A stretch of DNA of 64,000 nucleotides from Lachnospiraceae bacterium (GCA_024698715.1 JAILRA010000075.1:1-64000), one strand, 5' to 3'; shown: positions 18,163 through 27,181, counted from the stretch's first letter. Notes: generated by a model not told the origin, from the letters alone. Made by a program: numbers and translations.

Positions 18163-18720
18163 ATGATTTCAGCCGGAGATTTCAGAAACGGTATAACGAT
18201 TGAATTGGAAGGAAATGTTTTTCAGATCATTGAATTCCAGCATGTAAAACCCGGAAAGGGAGCTGCTTTCGTAAGAACTAAACTTAAAAATATAAAGAAC
18301 GGCGGTGTCGTTGAAAAAACTTTCAGACCTACCGAAAAATGTCCTCAGGCACGTATCGACCGTAAGGATATGCAGTACTTATATGCAGACGGTGATATGT
18401 ACAACTTCATGGATGTTGAATCATACGAGCAGATAGCTTTAAGCAAAGATGAGATCGGAGATGCTCTTAAATTCGTTAAAGAGAACGAAATGGTTAAGAT
18501 GCTTTCTCACAACGGACAGGTATTCTCTGTTGAGCCTCCTCTTTTCGTTGAACTTGAGATCACCGAAACAGAACCCGGATTTAAGGGTGATACGGCTACA
18601 GGTGCTTCAAAGCCCGCTATCGTAGAGACAGGTGCTCAGGTTTCCGTTCCTCTCTTTGTTGAAATCGGTGAGAAGATTAAGATCGATACAAGAACCGGCG
18701 AATATTTGTCGAGAGTATAA
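18163..18720 (+). CDS. efp: Translation elongation factor P
   Basis: 185 residues, the standard length, with three beta-barrel domains. EF-P enters the ribosomal E site and rescues stalling at proline runs. The loop 'KPGKGAAF' has K32 at the tip, the position that is modified in many bacteria; no modification gene is in the window. The C-terminus '[14 protein letters not shown]' is typical. A strong AGGAGG precedes the ATG. It has its own promoter and terminator, so it is a single-gene unit. Confidence 0.98.
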   Translation: MISAGDFRNGITIELEGNVFQIIEFQHVKPGKGAAFVRTKLKNIKNGGVVEKTFRPTEKCPQARIDRKDMQYLYADGDMYNFMDVESYEQIALSKDEIGDALKFVKENEMVKMLSHNGQVFSVEPPLFVELEITETEPGFKGDTATGASKPAIVETGAQVSVPLFVEIGEKIKIDTRTGEYLSRV

Positions 18721-18745
18721 TCTTAATCCTATAAATTCAGCTTAT

Positions 18746-18786
18746 AAGACAATGAATATATATAAATATGTTCATTGTCTTTTTTG
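18746..18786 (+). terminator. Intrinsic terminator after efp
   Basis: Stem AAGACAATGAA / TTCATTGTCTT with a T-run. It ends 30 bases before the next start codon. Confidence 0.8.
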
Positions 18787-18815
18787 TTTTGTATTTTGTG
18801 TATTGGGAGGATTAT

Positions 18816-19703
18816 ATGGAATACGGTTTATTTAAAGAATGCATTTTAGAAGCCATGAAAGAAAGATTTGGCGAAAACTGCAATATTGAATACAGGGAAG
18901 TTTTAAAGAACAACGGGATAAGACTTGACGGACTGGTTGTCCGTTTTGACGAATCGGGTATTTCACCCACGGTTTACGTCAATGATTATCATCAGATGTA
19001 TGAGGAGGGCGAAAGCCTGGATTCGATCTGCGACAGGATAGAAGGCATTATCAGGGGAAACAGTCTTGAAAAGGATTTTGATGCGAATTCGCTCATTGAT
19101 TTTGACAAGGTTAAGGATAATATTGTTTTCAAACTGATCAATTACGGTAAAAACACGGATCTTTTGAAGGATATACCTCATAAGCAGTTTCTTGATCTTG
19201 CGATCGTTTATTATATATCCATTGATGAAAAAGTACTCGAAAGTGCGACGATCCTCATAAATAATACGCATCTGATGATGTGGGAAAAGGATGCGGAAGA
19301 GATAGATGCACTTGCAAGAAAAAATGCACCTCGTTTGTTAAAGGCCGAATTAAAATCGATGGCTGAAACACTTTCGGAAATGCTCGGATTCGAAGATGAG
19401 TATCAGTTTGATGACGATGAATGCAATATGTATGTATTGTCGAACGAGAAGAAACATTTCGGTGCTTCGGTTATCTTATATGAAAACATGATGAAAGAAA
19501 TCTGCAAAAAACTTGAAGGAAACGTGTATATTTTACCAAGTTCCGTACATGAGACGATCCTTATCCCTTCAAGGATGGTGGATACGGTTTCGAGGCTTGA
19601 CGAAATGGTGTGTGAAGTTAACGAAACTCAGGTTCCTACGGTGGATATTCTTTCAGATCATTCATATCTTTACAACATGGAAAAGGAATGTTTCGAATAT
19701 TAG
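18816..19703 (+). CDS. DUF5688 family protein
   Basis: About 295 residues, soluble and acidic, with no signal peptide or membrane helix. It resembles the DUF5688 proteins common in Lachnospiraceae, whose function is unknown. Starting at ATG 18816 is supported by TTGGGAGG just upstream; a longer reading from 18768 would begin inside the efp terminator. It is placed alone between the efp terminator and the tRNA-Arg promoter, so context gives no hint of a role. Confidence 0.75.
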   Translation: MEYGLFKECILEAMKERFGENCNIEYREVLKNNGIRLDGLVVRFDESGISPTVYVNDYHQMYEEGESLDSICDRIEGIIRGNSLEKDFDANSLIDFDKVKDNIVFKLINYGKNTDLLKDIPHKQFLDLAIVYYISIDEKVLESATILINNTHLMMWEKDAEEIDALARKNAPRLLKAELKSMAETLSEMLGFEDEYQFDDDECNMYVLSNEKKHFGASVILYENMMKEICKKLEGNVYILPSSVHETILIPSRMVDTVSRLDEMVCEVNETQVPTVDILSDHSYLYNMEKECFEY

Positions 19704-19720
19704 GCAAAAAGTACATAATG

Positions 19721-19749
19721 TAGACAAATGATGCCAAAGGTGTTAGAAT
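19721..19749 (+). promoter_or_regulatory. Promoter of tRNA-Arg
   Basis: TAGACA at 19721-19726, a 17-base spacer and TAGAAT at 19744-19749, giving a predicted start of transcription near 19756 and a leader of about 27 bases before the tRNA. Confidence 0.65.
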
Positions 19750-19782
19750 AACTTCGTATGTGTTGGTCCTAAGGATTAATTT

Positions 19783-19854
19783 GCACCCGTAGTCTAATGG
19801 ATAGAATATTGGCCTCCGACGCCAAGGATGCAGGTTCGATTCCTGTCGGGTGCA
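19783..19854 (+). tRNA. tRNA-Arg (anticodon CCG)
   Basis: 72 bases. Acceptor arm GCACCCG pairs with CGGGTGC; the anticodon stem TTGGC/GCCAA encloses loop CTCCGAC with anticodon CCG (reads CGG); the T arm is CAGG-TTCGATT-CCTG. No 3' CCA is encoded (the sequence continues TACGAA), so CCA must be added after transcription. A 10-bp inverted repeat (19751-19760 and 19853-19862) flanks the gene. Confidence 0.96.
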
Positions 19855-19884
19855 TACGAAGTGAACTGTCAGGAGTATACATTT

Positions 19885-21126
19885 ATGAAAGATAATTCCA
19901 AATCTTTAGTTGAAAAAGTTTGGATGGTTGTCAAAAAGAATATATTGGTTTTCGCAACACTTGTTTTTGTGCTTATTTTGCTTTTGGTATCGTTCGGTAT
20001 CGTCGGTATCACCAAATACCGTGAGGAAAAAGCAAAGCAGAAGGCATACGATGCTTTGTCCGAAGAGGAAAAGGCGCTTTTGTCACAGGATTTCACACTG
20101 GCAAAGGATGCATATGATACTGTAAACAAAGCTGTTACCGGATATCTTAATGCACTTGCGGAAAACGATGCGGCATATCTTAAGCAGAATATGTTTAAGA
20201 TCACATCCAATGAACTTGATAATATCGAAGTAAAGAGCAAATATATCGATCATTACGATAATATAGTCTGCTATACGCAGGAAGGATATGAGAAAAATTC
20301 ATACTATGTATATGTTACCTATGATCTTTATATAACAGGATTCGATACCGGTGTTCCCGCTGTAATAGGACTTTACTATGCTCAGGATTCAACCGGCGTT
20401 TACAGGATCTACAAGCGTGACGATATGACATCCGAAGTGCTTGACAATTTTTACATTGCGTTTATGCAGCAGGATGTTCAGGACATTTACAACCAGGTTT
20501 CGCTTTCTTATAACGAAGCACTTGATTCCAACGAAGAATTAAGCGAATTCATGGCAGGTTACGACGAACTCATTAAAAACGATCTCGTAGCCCTTATCGA
20601 AGAAAGAGAAAGACTTGCTGCCGAAAACGGTGACGGTGATTCCAATCAGAATCAGGGACCTAAGAGAGAAAATGTTAAGGCCGTAACAAGCGTAAATGTA
20701 AGAAGTTCGGATTCGGAAACTGCCGAAAGACTCGGTACTGTTTCTGAGGGCTCCGTTCTCGTGAGACTTGAAGCAAAGCTTAACGGCTGGTCCAGAGTCG
20801 AATATCAGGGCAAAGAAGCATATATTAAATCCGAATATCTTCAGGCGGTGGATTCCGAAGGTAATGTGGTTGAAAACGATACTGATACAAATGATACCGA
20901 TACAGGCAATGACCAGAATGATAACGATACTCCGGCCGGCGAGACCAAATATGTAACCGCTATAGATAATGTAAATATAAGAGCGGAAGCCGATATAGAT
21001 TCCGAACGTGTCGGATTTGCATATAACGGAGACAAACTGGAATTCCTTGAGAAATTATCAAACGGATGGACCAAGATAAAATATAACGGCAAAGAGTGTT
21101 ATGTTAAATCCGATTATGTACAGTAA
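19885..21126 (+). CDS. Membrane-anchored protein with two bacterial SH3 domains
   Basis: About 413 residues. A transmembrane helix (about 20-42) follows a short cytoplasmic start. An unrecognised domain (about 60-240) comes next, then two SH3b domains (about 258-315 and 350-413), each with a 'VNVRSS/VNIRAEAD...RVG' start and a '-G-W-x-K/R-V/I-x-Y-x-G-K-E-x-Y-V/I-K' end, joined by an Asp/Asn/Thr-rich linker. SH3b domains usually bind peptidoglycan, so this is probably a surface sensor or wall-bound protein. The start is ATG 19885 (CAGGAG upstream); longer readings run into the tRNA. Only 30 bases separate it from the tRNA with no terminator between, so the two may share a transcript. Confidence 0.82.
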   Translation: MKDNSKSLVEKVWMVVKKNILVFATLVFVLILLLVSFGIVGITKYREEKAKQKAYDALSEEEKALLSQDFTLAKDAYDTVNKAVTGYLNALAENDAAYLKQNMFKITSNELDNIEVKSKYIDHYDNIVCYTQEGYEKNSYYVYVTYDLYITGFDTGVPAVIGLYYAQDSTGVYRIYKRDDMTSEVLDNFYIAFMQQDVQDIYNQVSLSYNEALDSNEELSEFMAGYDELIKNDLVALIEERERLAAENGDGDSNQNQGPKRENVKAVTSVNVRSSDSETAERLGTVSEGSVLVRLEAKLNGWSRVEYQGKEAYIKSEYLQAVDSEGNVVENDTDTNDTDTGNDQNDNDTPAGETKYVTAIDNVNIRAEADIDSERVGFAYNGDKLEFLEKLSNGWTKIKYNGKECYVKSDYVQ

Positions 21127-21209
21127 ATCATGAGTTTTGTGCATTTACCATGCGGACGGTTTTATTTGAAACGGTAATATTTTTAGGCGGGCTTGTGCAT
21201 AAAATTTTC

Positions 21210-21247
21210 AGTGCATAACTCTTACGGGTTATGCACTTATTTTTTTA
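21210..21247 (+). terminator. Intrinsic terminator after the SH3 gene
   Basis: Stem AGTGCATAAC / GTTATGCACT with an 8-base loop and a T-run (TATTTTTTT). Confidence 0.88.
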
Positions 21248-21291
21248 GGATAAATATTTTTGATCAGTTTCAGAACTGACAGGTGATTCGT

Positions 21292-22017
21292 ATGAATGAA
21301 ACCAGAATTAACAAATATATAGCTTTATGCGGAATCTGTTCCAGACGTGAGGCCGACGATCTTATCGCACAGGGAAGGATCCTTATAAACGGCAGTAAAG
21401 CCGAACTGGGAAGCAAGGTATCCGATGGCGACGAAGTCACCCTGGACGGAAAGCCGGTTAAGCCCGAAGAAAAAAAGGTTGTTGCATACTATAAGCCCGT
21501 AGGTGTCACATGTACGCAGGCAGATGTTCATGCCAACATTACCCTTACCGAAGCTTTCAAATATCCGACCAGGCTTACGTATGCGGGAAGACTGGATGAA
21601 GAATCCGAAGGTCTTCTGATAATGACAAACGATGGCGAACTCATACATGTAATGATGTGCGGTTCCAATAATCATGAGAAAGAATATCTTGTAAAAGTAG
21701 ATAAAGACATAGACCCGATGATCTTCGACAGAATGAGAAAAGGTATTTTTCTTTTTGACCTGGATGTTGAAACCAAGCCATGCAAAGTCGAGCCCGTTGA
21801 CAGCAGAACATTTAAGATAACCCTGACACAGGGGCTTAACAGACAGATAAGAAGAATGTGTTTCGAATGCGGACTCGATGTTGTAAGCCTTAAGCGTATA
21901 AGAGTCTGCAACATACTTCTCGGTGATCTTAAACCTTCGGAATACAGGGAGATAACCGGCAACGAACTGGATGAACTGTACAATATGGTATTTAAGAATC
22001 CTTATTCGGAAGAGTAG
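21292..22017 (+). CDS. RsuA/RluF-type pseudouridine synthase
   Basis: About 241 residues: an S4 RNA-binding domain (about 1-60), then the synthase domain. The catalytic aspartate is D102 in 'AGRLDEESEGLLIMTND'; 'KPVGVTCT' and 'GLNRQIRRMC' are family signatures. It converts uridine to pseudouridine in rRNA. The sequence is closest in feel to RluF (23S rRNA U2604), but RluB or RsuA specificity cannot be excluded. ATG 21292 is preferred over GTG 21283, because CAGGTG is placed correctly for the ATG. ligA begins 30 bases downstream. Confidence 0.88.
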   Translation: MNETRINKYIALCGICSRREADDLIAQGRILINGSKAELGSKVSDGDEVTLDGKPVKPEEKKVVAYYKPVGVTCTQADVHANITLTEAFKYPTRLTYAGRLDEESEGLLIMTNDGELIHVMMCGSNNHEKEYLVKVDKDIDPMIFDRMRKGIFLFDLDVETKPCKVEPVDSRTFKITLTQGLNRQIRRMCFECGLDVVSLKRIRVCNILLGDLKPSEYREITGNELDELYNMVFKNPYSEE

Positions 22018-22047
22018 ATCGTTTGGGTTTGTTTTGGGGAATAATAA

Positions 22048-24006
22048 ATGGACAGTAAAGACAGAATAAAAGAATTATGCGTCATTTTGAATAAAGCGAG
22101 CGAAGCATACTATGCAAAAGACGAAGAAATAATGTCGAATTTCGAGTATGATTCGCTTTACGACGAACTCGTAAGACTTGAGGAAGAAACAGGGATAGTT
22201 TTATCGGATTCACCCACAAGAAAAGTCGGTTACGAGCCGGTTTCCTTTCTTCCGAAATATACGCATGCAACACCGATGCTTTCTCTTTCAAAGACCAAAG
22301 AGAGAGAGGAACTTGTTGAGTGGCTTAACGGAAAAGAAGGTCTTCTTTCATGGAAACTCGACGGACTTACCGTTGTACTTACATATGACGGCGGAGAACT
22401 GACAACGGCCGTAACAAGAGGTAACGGTGAAGTCGGTGAAGTGATCACACAGAACGCCATGTGTTTTAAGAACCTGCCCGTTAAGATCGCATATACCGGT
22501 CATCTTGTGATACGTGGCGAGGCAGTTATCTCATATTCCGATTTTGACAAGATCAACGAAAAGATAGAAAATCCTGCCGAGCAGTATAAAAATCCGAGAA
22601 ATCTCTGCTCGGGTTCCGTAAGGCAGCTTGATCCTAAAATGACTGCATCGAGAAATGTTTGTTTCTTTGCATTCGCTCTGGTTGAAGCTGAAGGAGTGGA
22701 TTTTAACAATTCAAGATTCGAGCAGATGAATTATCTTTCGAAACTCGGTTTTGAATGTGTTCACGAGGAAAGAGTAAACAAAGACAATATTTTGGATAAG
22801 ATCGAATGGTATGCCAATGAGATAAAGACCTATGATATTCCGTCTGACGGTCTTGTTCTTATGTTTGACGATATAGCATACGGCAGATCACTGGGTACCA
22901 CTGCGAAAGCTCCGAGAAATGCCATCGCTTTTAAATGGCAGGACGAACAGGCGGAAACCATATTAAGAAGTATCGAATGGAGTCCTTCGCGTACGGGACT
23001 TATCAATCCTGTCGCCATATTTGATACCGTAGATCTTGAAGGAACCAATGTTTCGAGAGCGAGTGTGCATAATATTTCCGTTATGCGAAGCCTTAAACTT
23101 GGAATAGGTGACAGGATCAAAGTATATAAAGCAAATATGATCATTCCGCAGATATCCGAGAATCTTACGATGAGTGACAGTATAGAGATTCCAAAAGAAT
23201 GTCCTTCATGCGGTGAAAAAACCGTAATTGAATCCACGGAAGGTACGGATGTTTTAATGTGCAGGAATCCTTTATGTCCGGTTAAGCAGACAAAAGGACT
23301 TACGCTTTTTGCATCCAGAAATGCGCTTAATATCGATGGGGTATCCGAAGAAACAGTCATAAAATTCATCGAAAAAGGCTTTATTAAGGAATTCGCTGAC
23401 TTTTTCAAACTGGAAAGATATAAATATGATATTGTATCAATGGAAGGTTTCGGTATAAAATCTTACGAGAATATCATGGAATCCTGTAAGAATGCATCGA
23501 AAACCACTTTGCCGAGACTTTTGTACGGACTCGGAATAGATAATGTCGGAGTGGCGAATGCCAAACTTATCGCAGCCTTCTATGATTATGATCTTGATTC
23601 GATCCGGAATGCTTCGGTTGACGAATTATCTACCATCGATCAGATCGGTGATGTAATAGCGACAAGCATATACAATTATTTTCATGATAAAAAGAGAGTA
23701 GCGGAGATCGAGCGTCTTCTCGAAGTGATAGAAATAGAAAAAGTCGTTTCCGATACCGAAAAAGATCTTGCCGGAAAAACATTTGTTATCACCGGTAGTC
23801 TTGAACATTTTGCAAGCAGGGATATACTTAAAGAAATCATAGAAAACCGAGGAGGCAAGGTTGCCGGAAGCGTTTCCAACAAGACGGAAGCGCTGATCAA
23901 CAACGATGTTAACAGTACTTCGGGTAAAAACAAGAAGGCCAAGGAACTTGGTGTACGTATCATTTCCGAGGACGATTTCTTAAGTGAATTCAATATAGAA
24001 TATTAA
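22048..24006 (+). CDS. ligA: NAD-dependent DNA ligase LigA
   Basis: 652 residues. It seals nicks during replication and repair, using NAD+. Domains in order: N-terminal Ia (about 1-65), adenylation domain with K103 in 'SWKLDG', OB fold, a four-Cys zinc finger ('CPSCGEK ... CRNPLCP', about 386-412), helix-hairpin-helix repeats (about 430-560), and a C-terminal BRCT domain (about 570-650). It is slightly shorter than the ~670-residue norm but all domains are present. The ribosome binding site is weak (GGGGAA). It probably shares a transcript with the pseudouridine synthase gene. Confidence 0.96.
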   Translation: MDSKDRIKELCVILNKASEAYYAKDEEIMSNFEYDSLYDELVRLEEETGIVLSDSPTRKVGYEPVSFLPKYTHATPMLSLSKTKEREELVEWLNGKEGLLSWKLDGLTVVLTYDGGELTTAVTRGNGEVGEVITQNAMCFKNLPVKIAYTGHLVIRGEAVISYSDFDKINEKIENPAEQYKNPRNLCSGSVRQLDPKMTASRNVCFFAFALVEAEGVDFNNSRFEQMNYLSKLGFECVHEERVNKDNILDKIEWYANEIKTYDIPSDGLVLMFDDIAYGRSLGTTAKAPRNAIAFKWQDEQAETILRSIEWSPSRTGLINPVAIFDTVDLEGTNVSRASVHNISVMRSLKLGIGDRIKVYKANMIIPQISENLTMSDSIEIPKECPSCGEKTVIESTEGTDVLMCRNPLCPVKQTKGLTLFASRNALNIDGVSEETVIKFIEKGFIKEFADFFKLERYKYDIVSMEGFGIKSYENIMESCKNASKTTLPRLLYGLGIDNVGVANAKLIAAFYDYDLDSIRNASVDELSTIDQIGDVIATSIYNYFHDKKRVAEIERLLEVIEIEKVVSDTEKDLAGKTFVITGSLEHFASRDILKEIIENRGGKVAGSVSNKTEALINNDVNSTSGKNKKAKELGVRIISEDDFLSEFNIEY

Positions 24007-24068
24007 AATACTAAAAGCGACAAAATTAATCTTTAACAAAATCCGTTTTGCCGCGTAAAGGAGAAAAA

Positions 24069-24992
24069 ATGCCAATCAGAATTCAAAGCGAACTCCCCGC
24101 AAAGGAGAAACTTGAAAACGAAAATATATTCGTAATGGATGAGACGAGGGCAATGCACCAGGATATAAGACCCCTAAAGCTAGCCATTCTCAATGTGATG
24201 CCTCTTAAGGAAGAGACGGAATTACAGCTTTTGAGAGTCCTTTCCAATACGCCTTTGCAGGTGGATGTTACATTTTTGAATGTTAAAACTCATATTTCAC
24301 AGAATACTTCGGCTAGTCATCTGAACAAATTTTATACATTTTACGATGAGATCAAGGACGAAAAGTTTGACGGTCTTATCATAACAGGTGCACCTGTCGA
24401 ACAGCTTGAGTTCGAAGATGTCGATTACTGGGAAGAACTCTGCAGCATTTTTGAATGGTCAAAAGAAAACGTTACGAGCACACTTCATATCTGCTGGGGT
24501 GCGCAGGCAGGTCTTTACTATCATTTCGGACTTCAGAAGAAAGAGCTGAAAGAGAAGATCTCCGGTATTTACAGACACAGGGTTATGAACAGAAAAGAGC
24601 CCCTTGTCAGAGGTTTTGACGATGAGTTTTACGCACCTCACTCAAGATATACCGAAGTTGCAAGGGAAGATGTCGTAAACTGCGATAAGCTCAAGATACT
24701 TGCCGATTCAGACGAAGCAGGTGTTTTCATTTGCATAAGTGAGGGCGGAAAGCAGGTATTCGTTACCGGACATCCCGAATATGACAGATATACTCTGGAC
24801 AGTGAATACAAGAGAGATGTGAACAAAGGCCTCAATCCGAAGATCCCATACAATTATTATCCCGACGACGATCCTTCGAACAGACCGCTTTTACAGTGGA
24901 GAAGCCACAGCATCAATCTTTACAGCAACTGGCTTAACTATTATGTATATCAGACCACACCATATGATGTGAAAGAGATCGGAAGAAAATAA
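24069..24992 (+). CDS. metA: Homoserine O-acetyltransferase (MetA family)
   Basis: 307 residues. It acylates homoserine in the first committed step of methionine synthesis. The nucleophile C142 lies in '[15 protein letters not shown]'; H235 and E237 are in 'GHPEYD'. Residue 111 is Glu ('APVEQLEFE'). In this family E111 is associated with acetyl-CoA use, whereas Gly at this position goes with succinyl-CoA, so the name 'succinyltransferase' usually attached to MetA would be misleading here. ATG 24069 follows AAAGGAG. No methionine riboswitch fits in the 62-base gap upstream, and no other methionine gene is near. Confidence 0.93.
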   Translation: MPIRIQSELPAKEKLENENIFVMDETRAMHQDIRPLKLAILNVMPLKEETELQLLRVLSNTPLQVDVTFLNVKTHISQNTSASHLNKFYTFYDEIKDEKFDGLIITGAPVEQLEFEDVDYWEELCSIFEWSKENVTSTLHICWGAQAGLYYHFGLQKKELKEKISGIYRHRVMNRKEPLVRGFDDEFYAPHSRYTEVAREDVVNCDKLKILADSDEAGVFICISEGGKQVFVTGHPEYDRYTLDSEYKRDVNKGLNPKIPYNYYPDDDPSNRPLLQWRSHSINLYSNWLNYYVYQTTPYDVKEIGRK

Positions 24993-25033
24993 AAAATCTT
25001 TTTCGGATAATTGTTTGATTAGAGAGTGTTGTT

Positions 25034-25969
25034 ATGACTTGGTTTAACAAATTGGAAAGAAAATTCGGCAAATTCGCTATTCCCAATCTGCCGTTAATAA
25101 TTGTTATCATATATGGCTTCGGCTTTCTTATGAATGCGGTCAAACCCGAGTGGGTTTATTTTATAACGCTTAATCCGCATGCCATTCTTCAGGGACAGGT
25201 ATGGAGACTTATTTCGTGGATCTTCGTGCCCGAGAGTACGATGAACATATTTTTTGTTCTTATCTTTCTTTTCTTTTATTATTCGATCGGAAAGAATCTT
25301 GAGCTCGCCTGGGGCAAATTTGCGTTCAATTTCTTCTTTTTCTCGGGAGTGTTCCTAACCGTTCTCGGAGCTTTTGTTCTGTACGGATATTTCAGATTTA
25401 TCAATCCCGGATATGCATCGGCTTTCGAACTCGGTATGACATCGCAGTACGGAAACTGCACAAAAGCACTGGGCGGTTCGTGGTTTTATTCCGCTCTGGC
25501 ATCCGAATTCAGTACATATTATCTGAATCTGTCCATTTTCCTTGCGTATGCGATAACCTATCCGAACATGAGAGTTATGCTTTTCTTCATAATTCCAATT
25601 AAGGTGAAGGTTCTTGGATTTATTTATCTGGGTGTTCTTGCTTTCAATATCATCATGGCGTTCATGAGCGGATTTAACATCGGCCTCATCTCATTTGTAT
25701 CGATCGGCAGCTCGCTGCTTAACACCCTGATATTCTATCTAATCCTAAGGAGCGGAAAGAGACGTTTTAAGGAGATCAAGAGGCAGAGAGAGTTTAAGAA
25801 GAAAGTTAAGGAAGCGAGTGAACCCGTTTCAAAGATAAGGCATAAATGTGCAGTCTGCGGTCAGACGGATGTATCCAATCCCAATCTGACATTCAGATAC
25901 TGTTCAAAATGTAACGGTAATTACGAATACTGCAGCGAGCATCTGTTCTCGCATAAACACATAACCTGA
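25034..25969 (+). CDS. Rhomboid-like membrane protein (pseudoprotease) with C-terminal zinc ribbon
   Basis: 311 residues, six to seven membrane helices between about 20 and 240. 'GQVWRLISWIFVP' near residue 54 matches the 'WR' loop typical of rhomboids. The catalytic Gly-x-Ser-Gly and the partner His are not visible in the later helices, so it is likely not a protease. After a basic segment (about 245-270) there is a zinc-ribbon-like end: C-x2-C at 'CAVCG', C-x2-C at 'YCSKC', then 'YCSEH' and 'SHKH'. It is the first gene of a three-gene run with a sigma-like protein and an unknown protein. Function unknown. Confidence 0.72.
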   Translation: MTWFNKLERKFGKFAIPNLPLIIVIIYGFGFLMNAVKPEWVYFITLNPHAILQGQVWRLISWIFVPESTMNIFFVLIFLFFYYSIGKNLELAWGKFAFNFFFFSGVFLTVLGAFVLYGYFRFINPGYASAFELGMTSQYGNCTKALGGSWFYSALASEFSTYYLNLSIFLAYAITYPNMRVMLFFIIPIKVKVLGFIYLGVLAFNIIMAFMSGFNIGLISFVSIGSSLLNTLIFYLILRSGKRRFKEIKRQREFKKKVKEASEPVSKIRHKCAVCGQTDVSNPNLTFRYCSKCNGNYEYCSEHLFSHKHIT

Positions 25970-25979
25970 GGATTTTAAT

Positions 25980-26723
25980 ATGGATGAGAAAAAACTGTTC
26001 ATCGAAAGAATGGATAAACTGATCAAATACGGCAGAGAGAACGGGAATTTCGTGACCAAAGCCGATGTTGATTCCTATTTTGGCGAGATCACGCTTACCG
26101 AAGATCAGAAACAGCTTATCTACAATTTCCTTTACGATTCAAAGATCGGTGTGGACGAGCCTTTTGATTTTGATGAGATCCTCGATGAGGAAGATGTCGA
26201 TTTTCTTCAGATGTATATCGATGAGCTCGAAAATATCAAAAAATACAGCAACAAAGAAAAGTTTTCGATCATTGATGAGTTTGTTTCCGGCAATGACGGA
26301 TTAAAGGATAAACTGATCGAGAGTTATCTCCGGGATGTTGTTGAGTGTGCGAAACTTTATTCAGGCGGCGGGGTTACAATAGAAGATCTTATCGGTGAAG
26401 GAAACGTTGCACTTGCATTTACCGTTGACTCACTTGACAAACGGAGCAGTGCAAAAGAACTCGACGGATTTATCACTGACTGCATAATGTCGGCAATGGA
26501 GGAACTGCTTTATGACGACAACAATGAAGCCAGCAAGATCAACACCTGGGCTGAAAATGCAAACGAGGTTCTGGAAAAGGCCAAAGAACTTGCCCAGACA
26601 CTCGGAAGGAATGTGACGATCCCCGAGCTTTGCCAGTTTGGAGATTTTGACGAGGATTTTCTCAGAGAAGTATTACAGATCACGGGCGGAATAGAGATCA
26701 TAGAAGATAATGGAACAGATTAA
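25980..26723 (+). CDS. Sigma-70-like protein lacking region 4
   Basis: 247 residues. The N-terminus (about 10-55, 'LIKYGRENGNFVTKADVDSYF') resembles sigma region 1.1. 'LIESYLRDVVECAKLYSGGG' and 'IEDLIGEGNVALAFTVD' (about 105-155) align with sigma regions 2.1-2.2 ('LVxSNLRLVVSIAKRY', 'DLIQEGNIGLMRAV'). 'EVLEKAKELAQTLGRNVTIPEL' (about 198-220) matches region 3. The protein ends where region 4, the -35-binding helix-turn-helix, would start. The -10 recognition part of region 2 also looks changed. It may be a core-polymerase binding regulator rather than a working sigma factor; that is inference. It lies 10 bases after the rhomboid-like gene and overlaps the next by 14. Confidence 0.65.
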   Translation: MDEKKLFIERMDKLIKYGRENGNFVTKADVDSYFGEITLTEDQKQLIYNFLYDSKIGVDEPFDFDEILDEEDVDFLQMYIDELENIKKYSNKEKFSIIDEFVSGNDGLKDKLIESYLRDVVECAKLYSGGGVTIEDLIGEGNVALAFTVDSLDKRSSAKELDGFITDCIMSAMEELLYDDNNEASKINTWAENANEVLEKAKELAQTLGRNVTIPELCQFGDFDEDFLREVLQITGGIEIIEDNGTD

Positions 26724-27108
26724 CAGAGAGTTTAAAGCCGTTGTTCAGGATATGACACATGTTTATATCGGTGCTCAGATGAGTGTTTCCGAACTGATAT
26801 CCTATGAAGACGTGCCTTTTAAGGTTAAAGCCGTTTTCAACAAATATTTCGGGAAAGCGGAAGACAAAGAAAGAAAAATAGGCGATCTTGTCGGAAGTGT
26901 TAAAAAAGATAATTTTACCTATCAGGTCATAAAACAGCTGAAGATCAAGTTTAAGGTCGGAACATATACCGTTAAAAACGGATCCGAAACATACAGATCA
27001 AAGACTCTTACCTTTGACGAGTTCCTTGATCTGCATTCTTCGGATGAAAAATATTTTGACGAAGAACTGGTGTTTAACAAACTTGCACTTCTGGCTTTTT
27101 CGACATAA
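26710..27108 (+). CDS. Conserved-looking protein of unknown function
   Basis: 132 residues, no signal peptide or membrane helix, Lys/Phe/Asp-rich with alternating strand-like pattern in the second half ('FKVGTYTVKNGSETYRSKTLTFDEF'). I recognise no domain. Its start lies 14 bases inside the end of the sigma-like gene, so the two are probably translationally coupled and may act together. Confidence 0.65.
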   Translation: MEQINREFKAVVQDMTHVYIGAQMSVSELISYEDVPFKVKAVFNKYFGKAEDKERKIGDLVGSVKKDNFTYQVIKQLKIKFKVGTYTVKNGSETYRSKTLTFDEFLDLHSSDEKYFDEELVFNKLALLAFST

Positions 27109-27152
27109 ACAGGAACGCGGTTTTTGTACAAACCCTGCTTCAGGTGTTTTAC

Positions 27153-27181
27153 TTGTATAAATTATTGATATTTGATATAAT
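27153..27181 (+). promoter_or_regulatory. Promoter of the EAL/beta-helix gene
   Basis: TTGTAT at 27153-27158, a 17-base spacer and TATAAT at 27176-27181, about 22 bases before the AGGGGA ribosome binding site. Confidence 0.7.

Noticed and set aside
19828-19884. Longer start of the SH3 gene
   Set aside because: The extension begins inside tRNA-Arg; the ATG at 19885 has its own ribosome binding site.
24007-24068. SAM or other methionine riboswitch before metA
   Set aside because: Only 62 bases separate ligA from metA and no riboswitch core is seen.
27109-27150. Terminator after the 132-residue protein gene
   Set aside because: GGTTT/AAACC can pair, but the stem is five bases and no T-run follows.
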